NCBI GenBank assembly: GCA_036562635.1
Contig: DATCJU010000010.1
Coordinates: 1-7,533, forward strand
Reading direction: 5' to 3'
From: DATCJU01 sp036562635
GTDB lineage: Bacteria; Actinomycetota; Actinomycetes; Mycobacteriales; Pseudonocardiaceae
Length of the DNA: 7,533 nucleotides
The position numbers and the translations under genes were made by a program. This document shows positions 1 to 5,200 of the stretch, piece after piece (position 1 is the stretch's first letter; every line of letters begins with the position of its first letter). Below the pieces are notes generated by a model. That model was not told where the DNA came from, made no database searches, and saw nothing but the letters and a program-made list of their open reading frames with translations.

Positions 1-152
1 ACTACGACTTCGACCCCCACTGGCAACCGCCCATCCCACCCCAGGCCTGGCAGGAAGACCTCCAGCACTACCCCCGCGACGAGGAACACACCCCCCGCTG
101 GCTGCGCGACACACTCAACCCCACCACCGCGCAGGAGGAGACCAGCCGATGA
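1..152 (+). CDS. C-terminal end of a YezG-like (DUF600-type) protein, 5' truncated
   Basis: Only the last 49 codons lie in the window (first full codon at 3, TGA at 150-152). The translated tail contains YDFDPHW, then AWQEDLQHYPRDEEHTPRWL, then a short polar end (TAQEETSR). This is the same C-terminal signature, (F/Y)PRD..H.P.WLR, that closes the YezG-like domain of the next gene and the repeats of the giant protein downstream, so this is another member of that family. Because the protein stops soon after the domain, it could be a small single-domain protein of about 150 residues, as expected of a stand-alone immunity protein, but its N-terminus is not visible and other domains could precede it. 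Its stop overlaps the start of the TNT gene (ATGA), so the two are probably co-transcribed and translationally coupled. The tail is nearly identical at DNA level to part of the next gene (69-106 versus 527-564). If YezG-like, it would act in the cytoplasm as an immunity or partner protein; that role is inference. Confidence 0.8.
   Translation, partial: YDFDPHWQPPIPPQAWQEDLQHYPRDEEHTPRWLRDTLNPTTAQEETSR
133..138 (+). promoter_or_regulatory. Shine-Dalgarno sequence for the TNT-domain gene
   Basis: The sequence AGGAGG lies inside the end of the upstream gene, 10 bases before the ATG at 149. The overlapping GGAG at 137-140 sits 8 bases before it. This strong site fixes ATG 149 as the start and fits coupled translation across the ATGA overlap. 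Confidence 0.7.
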
Positions 153-2053
153 GCGAAAACCAGCCGTTCACCCCAGAGGAGCAGAACCAGCAGCTCCAGC
201 GCATCGCCCAGCTGCTCACCCTGCGACTGCCCCCCGGCTGGCAACAGCTCCAGGTGGTGTTCCGCACCGTGGGCCGGTACCACGAGTCCGGGGGCTTCCT
301 GCAGGACATCACCGGGCGGCAGCAGGCGTGGAACCTTCCCGACGAGCTGCTGATCGAGCTCAGCATCCTGCGGCACCGGATGTACCGGCCGGGGCGGGGC
401 ACCTGGGTGGGCGCCGTGTTCACCCTCGACTACCCCAACCGGTACACGATCCGCTACACCTGGGACGAGCAGCCGCCGTGGGCGACGCAGCTCGGTGACC
501 TGTTCTTCGCCCAGGAGCTGCTGTTCTACCCCCGGGACGAGGAACACACCCCCGACTGGCTGCGGGAGCGCGCCGCCCGCGCTCCGCAGGAGCACGTCGA
601 GGAGGAGCGCCGGATCATCGCCGCCCAGCCGGTCCGGATGCCCGTGCTGGTGCCGGGGTGGGAACCCGTGCTGGTGCAGCTGCTGGGTGGGGCGACGACC
701 ACGTCCCCGGCGGAGTCCTCGGCAGAGCCCGCGTCGGCCGGCACGGAATCCGACGCAGGCACCCAGCCGGGGCCGGAGGCGGGTGCCGAGGCGGAGTCCG
801 GAGAACCGCCGATCCGCCGGGCCCGGTTGTTCGACGCGATGGTGGACGACCGGCCGCAGGTGGACCGCCCGGCCGTGCCCGACGAGGAGCGGGAGCGGCT
901 GCTCGCCTACCTGGAGCAGGCGCCGATCGTGCTGGGCGGCCGTGGTTTCGACGTCGACCTGATCGACGGCGAGCGTCCCGCCCGGGTCCCGCTGACCTAC
1001 CACACCGACGGTGAGTGGGTCTGGCCCGGTGCCGCCGCCTACTACCTGCGCGAGCACGGTGTCCCGCCCGAGCCGGGTCTGGTCGAGCACGCCCGTCGAC
1101 GCGGCTTCCGGCCGCCGGAACAGGTCGACGAGTACGCCCGACAGGTGGCCCTCGCGGTGGTCACCGGTGCCCCGATCCCGCCGCCTCCCGCGCCCGCCGA
1201 GCAGCCCGCACCCGCTCCCGCCGCACCGTCGGCGGAGCCGACCGAGGACGAGCGCCGCCAGCTGGACGCACTGCGGCGGCGGCTGGACGAACACGGCGTG
1301 TACCCCGAGGAGTACGGGCTGCTGGAGACCCGGGAGGAGGCGTACTGCCTGACCCGTCAGGGCGACGGCTGGCAGGTCGCCTGGTGGGAGCGTGGCCAGG
1401 CCCGGGACCCGCTGGCCTTCGTGAAGCTGTGGGACGCCTGCGCCTACCTGTTGGGTCGGCTGCTGATCGCCCCGCCGCGCCCGCACGACTACCGGCCGCC
1501 GACCGCCCCGACGCCCGAGGGGGGCGCCACCACGCAACCCACCCCCGCGCAGGACGGAGCGGCCCCGGCCGAGCAGCAGGCCACGGCCCCGGCCGAGCAG
1601 TCCCAGGAGTCCGGGCAGCCGCCGGCACCGGCACGTCCGAAGGCCACCGTGCCGCCGGGGATCCGGCCGATCCCGCACCCCTCCGTGTCCCCGATCACCC
1701 CGCTGCCCGACGAGCCGCCGCTGAGCCTGTTCCGCGAGCGACGGCTGGTCGAACTGCCCGCGGGCACCGAGGTCGACCGGTTCGGCGCCCCCACCGGGAA
1801 CCTCACCTACGCGGCCGGTACGGCGTTCGCCAACCGCTCGCTGCCCCCGGACTGGGCCAACCGCCCCTACCACGTCTACCGGGTGGAGCGTCCCCTGCAG
1901 GCGGTGGCCGGTTTCGCGGTGCCGTGGTTCGAGCAGCCCGGCGGCGGTGTCGGTTACCTGCTCCCCCGCTCGATCCAGGAGCTGCTGGACGAGGGCTCCC
2001 TGGTCGAGATCCCGGAGGCGACCACCGAACCGCCCGACCCCCGTCTGTCCTGA
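149..2053 (+). CDS. YezG-like domain / TNT (NAD+ glycohydrolase-type) toxin fusion protein
   Basis: This is a 634-residue multidomain protein. Residues 8-143 form a YezG-like domain (LPPGW at 27-31, then LRHRMYRPGRGTW, YTWDEQPPW, YPRDEEHTPDWLR). Residues 144-244 are a charged and Ala/Glu-rich stretch. Residues 245-340 are an unnamed module centred on HTDGEWVWPG (285-294) and YYLREHGVPPEP. Residues 365-441 are a second unnamed module (EEAYCL, WQVAWWERG, DACAYLLGRLL). Residues 442-500 are a Pro/Ala/Gln linker. From about 500 to 621 lies a TNT domain: LPAGTEVDRFG (DRFG at 543-546), GTAFANRSLPP, RPYHVYRVERP (His575), PWFEQPGGG (592-600) and a final EGSLVEI. In CpnT of M. tuberculosis TNT hydrolyses NAD(P)+; His575 and Arg544 fit conserved positions. 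The residue after GGGV is Gly602, where I expect the family Gln, so activity is uncertain. No signal peptide, membrane segment or LXG/WXG/PPE domain is visible. The TNT call is firm, the YezG-like call moderate, and the middle modules are not recognised. Confidence 0.88.
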   Translation: MSENQPFTPEEQNQQLQRIAQLLTLRLPPGWQQLQVVFRTVGRYHESGGFLQDITGRQQAWNLPDELLIELSILRHRMYRPGRGTWVGAVFTLDYPNRYTIRYTWDEQPPWATQLGDLFFAQELLFYPRDEEHTPDWLRERAARAPQEHVEEERRIIAAQPVRMPVLVPGWEPVLVQLLGGATTTSPAESSAEPASAGTESDAGTQPGPEAGAEAESGEPPIRRARLFDAMVDDRPQVDRPAVPDEERERLLAYLEQAPIVLGGRGFDVDLIDGERPARVPLTYHTDGEWVWPGAAAYYLREHGVPPEPGLVEHARRRGFRPPEQVDEYARQVALAVVTGAPIPPPPAPAEQPAPAPAAPSAEPTEDERRQLDALRRRLDEHGVYPEEYGLLETREEAYCLTRQGDGWQVAWWERGQARDPLAFVKLWDACAYLLGRLLIAPPRPHDYRPPTAPTPEGGATTQPTPAQDGAAPAEQQATAPAEQSQESGQPPAPARPKATVPPGIRPIPHPSVSPITPLPDEPPLSLFRERRLVELPAGTEVDRFGAPTGNLTYAAGTAFANRSLPPDWANRPYHVYRVERPLQAVAGFAVPWFEQPGGGVGYLLPRSIQELLDEGSLVEIPEATTEPPDPRLS

Positions 2054-2059
2054 TCATGC

Positions 2060-2086
2060 GGGGCCGGCCCACCGCGGGCCGGCCCC
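2060..2086 (+). terminator. GC-rich hairpin, probable terminator of the TNT operon
   Basis: There is a perfect 11-bp inverted repeat, GGGGCCGGCCC (2060-2070) and GGGCCGGCCCC (2076-2086), with a 5-base loop ACCGC. It begins 6 bases after the TNT gene's stop codon. Only a weak T-bearing tail (GTTCTGT) follows, typical of actinomycete hairpin terminators that lack a long U run. It implies that the giant gene downstream is transcribed at least partly from its own promoter. Confidence 0.75.
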
Positions 2087-2296
2087 CGTTCTGTCCGGCT
2101 CCACCGCCGATCACAGTGGTGGACCTCTCATCCCCCCTCCCGGTGCCCGCGGCGTTCCGACCCGGCGTTTACCGTGAGGACGTCCCGAATCCGTTTCGCC
2201 GCATCGGCGCGTCGGAGCGGTCCGGCGGATGCGGCAGGATCGTCGAGCGGAACCAGCACGAATACCCCGGGTGGGGTGAAAGAAGGTGGGTCTGCA
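2087..2296. other. Intergenic region upstream of the giant gene, presumed promoter region
   Basis: After the hairpin there are about 210 bases with no gene I can support. The stretch is slightly less GC-rich (CGTTTACC near 2166, ACGAATACC near 2259), but I see no convincing -35/-10 pair or clear operator. A 5-bp inverted repeat (CCACC 2101-2105 / GGTGG 2118-2122) is too weak to call. A promoter is expected here only because the preceding gene ends in a terminator-like hairpin. Confidence 0.4.
2282..2289 (+). promoter_or_regulatory. Shine-Dalgarno sequence for the giant repeat gene
   Basis: GAAGGTGG lies 7 bases before GTG 2297 and resembles the AAGGAGG consensus. It supports GTG 2297 over the in-frame GTG at 2276, which has no comparable purine-rich site at the right distance. 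The first recognisable domain begins about 15 codons after GTG 2297, as in the TNT gene, where the domain also starts within ten residues of the N-terminus. Confidence 0.6.
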
Positions 2297-5200
2297 GTGG
2301 AAGAGGGCCGGGCGCCGCAGCCGAGGCCGCTGACCCCGGTTGAACAGGACGAGCTGCTCCGGCAGATCTCGCACCAGTTGGTGCGGCTCCTGCCGTCCGA
2401 CTGGGAAGAGGTGCAGATCGATTACCGCGCCATCGGCCGGCACATCGAGCTTCCGATGGTGGTGCGCACGTCGACCGGCGCCAACCGCCCGTGGAGCGCC
2501 CCCCGGGAGATCGCCCAGCGTTTCGCCGAACTGCGGGCCGGGATGTACCAGGAGGGCGCCGGTGCCTGGTTCACCGTCCACTACCAGCTCCGCCGCCCCG
2601 ACCAGTACACGGTCCGCTACGACTGGGACAGCGAGCCGGAGTGGGTGATCCCCGTACCACCACCGGCCTACCTGGACGAGCTGCGCCGGTTCCCGCGGAG
2701 CGAGGACCGGATTCCCGACTGGTTCCGCCGCCACCTGCCCCAGCGAGCCGGTGGCCGGTCGTCGAGCACCCACCCCGGGATGGCCGCACCGCAGCCGGCG
2801 CCCCCGCCGGGTCGCCCGTCGGGCACCCACCCGGGTCTGCCTGCCCAGCCTCCCCGGCCCACCGGCGGTCCGGTCGAGCCCGGTGCTCCGCAGAACGGTG
2901 GCCCGCAGAACGGTGGCCCGCAGGAGCCGCACGGTCCCGCCCAGAACGGTCCCGCTCGCCCGCCGCACGGCACTGTTCCGCCCCGCTCCGGCGGTGCCAC
3001 GGCCGGGACGCACCGGCCTGGTCCCGGGCGCCCGACACCGCCACCCGCGGCCCCGCCGACACCGGCCGAGCCGCCCGTCCGCCCGACACCCCAGGGACAG
3101 TCGCGACCGGCCGACTCCAAGCCCCCGGCACCGTCCGCCCAGGACGAGCACCGTCGGCTGGAACGCATGCTGTGCGCCAGGCTGGCCAAGTCCGCACCGG
3201 CCGGCTGGCGCAAGCTGGTCTTCAGCATGTCCGCGCTGACCGGTGTGCTGGACACCAGCTGCGTGGTGGAGCTGGCCAACGGGCGCACGGTCAGTGCCCG
3301 CGAGCTGCCGGAGGAGGTCATCAACGGCTTCCTCGACCTGCGCGCGCGGATGTACCACCGGGGCAAGGGCACCTGGTTCTCGATGACCGCCCAGGTCACC
3401 CCGGAACGGTTCCGGGTGAACTACAACTACGACGACGAGCCGGACTGGGGGCCGCTGCCGCCCGAGGCGGCCCGCTACGTCGAGGACCTCGAGCGTTTCC
3501 CGCGCGACCCGGAGCACACCCCGGACTGGTTGCGCCGCAAGCTGGACACCGCAACGAACCGGTCCCGCTCCGGCGCGACCGCGGTGGAGAGGCCCGCCGA
3601 ACGGAGCAACGGGACGAACCTGTACGCCGAGTACCGCCCGTTGAGCCCCGCCGAGCAGGAGGAGATCAAGCGCAACATCGTCGAGGTGCTGCGCCGCGAG
3701 GTGCAGGGTGAGTGGATCGCGATCCGCGGAACCTGCCAGTCCGCGGGCGGCCAGGCGAACCTGCGGGTGGAGGTCGTGCGGCCCGACGAGACCCGGGAGA
3801 CCCCGGTGCTCTCCCCTCGGGCGGCGATAGCGTTCATGCGGCTGCGTTCCGGCATGTACCGGGAGGGCCGGGGCACCTGGTTCAGCGCACGGTTCCGGAT
3901 CACCCCCGACGGCGGGACCGACTGGGAGTTCAACGACACGGAGGAGCCAGCCTGGTTCGAACAGCCGGATCGCACGGTGTTCGAGCTGGACATGCGCCTG
4001 TTCCCTCGGGACGACGAGCACCTGCCGGCGTGGCTGCGACACCGTCTGGGGCTGTCGCCCGCCGCAACCGGGAAGGCTCCCGGTGCCGAGGTGCAGGACG
4101 AGGGTGAGCCCGAGCAGTCACCGGCTTCCCCCGAGGCCCAGGACAGTGACGGTCCCACCTCCGCCGGGGCGACCGACGACCGTGGAGAGGCCCGACGTGC
4201 GTCGGAGCCGACCCCGCCCCCGGCGCGGTCCCAGCACGTGGACCCGTCGGCCACCCCCACCAAGGTGGTCCGGCCGGTGCGTCCGCCGTCCCCCGCACCG
4301 GCGAAGGAACCGGCACGACCGGCGGAGCCGACGGCGCAGGGTGCGCCCACGGAGATGATCCGGCGCGACGTACCCACCGGTGGAACCCCCGATGCCGAGT
4401 CGACCCGGCTGCTCTCCCCGGAGGAGCTGCACGGGGCCGACGCCGAGCCGGAGCAGCGACCCGAACCGGCCGCGGAGGCCCCGGAACAGCACGACCCGGA
4501 GCACACGGCGGAGGAGGCCGGTGTCCCCGACGCGGCGGCACCGGGTGGCGCCGCCGCACGTCCCGAACCGGTCGAACACCGTGCTCCCGCCGGACCCACC
4601 GGCCCCGCCGGACCGCCGGCCCACCCCGGCCCCGCCGAGCCGCCCGCTGCGCCACCCGCGCACGCCGGCCCCGACGACCGGATCGACCCGCACACTCCGG
4701 ACGGCCCGGAGCTGCTCGCCGCCGAGCGCGGATCCACCCGGCCCCGGGACGAGATGCCACCGCAGCCGCAGGCCGGTCCGGCCCGACCACCGGAGAACAG
4801 GCCGGAGCGCGGCAATCCCCTCGTCCAGGCCCTGCGGGCCCAGGGCGCGGCCGCACGTTCGGCAGGTGCGCCCTGGGCGCCGGGCCACGAGCCCTCGGCC
4901 CCCCGTCCCGCCCCGCCGACCACGCCCAACGGGCGCTCCCCGGCCACCGAGAACACCGGTGTGCCGATGAGCCAGGAGGAGCAGCAGGAGCTGCTGCAGC
5001 GGATCGCGTACGCCGTGCTCGACGTGGTGCCCGGGCGCTGGCAGCGGGCCCGGCTGACGGCCCAGGCCGCCGGTGACCACGCCCACGCGGCGATCACCGT
5101 GACCGACGGGGACGGTCCGTCCCACTCGCACCCGCTGCCGGAGGGGTTGCTGCCCGACCTGCTGCGACTGCGTCGCGGGATGCACCAGCCGGGCGAGGGC

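Noticed and set aside
68..1873. Long open frame on the - strand opposite the TNT gene
   Set aside because: Its product is low-complexity Gly/Arg/Val/Leu-rich with no domain, and the + strand carries recognisable domains across the same bases. High GC removes stop codons from antisense frames.
2101..2122. Small inverted repeat CCACC...GGTGG as an operator
   Set aside because: The arms are 5 bp with a 12-base loop, which is expected by chance in GC-rich DNA.
2276..2278. Alternative in-frame GTG start for the giant gene
   Set aside because: No Shine-Dalgarno is suitably spaced before it, whereas GTG 2297 has GAAGGTGG 7 bases upstream. It would add only seven residues before the first domain.
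1015..2343. 442-codon + strand frame crossing the end of the TNT gene and the intergenic region
   Set aside because: It is Arg/Ala/Pro-rich, in another frame over a well-supported TNT domain, and reads straight through the terminator hairpin.
2111..4042. 643-codon open frame on the - strand
   Set aside because: It is antisense to repeats 1-3 and shows periodic motifs only because the sense strand is repetitive. There is no independent domain evidence.
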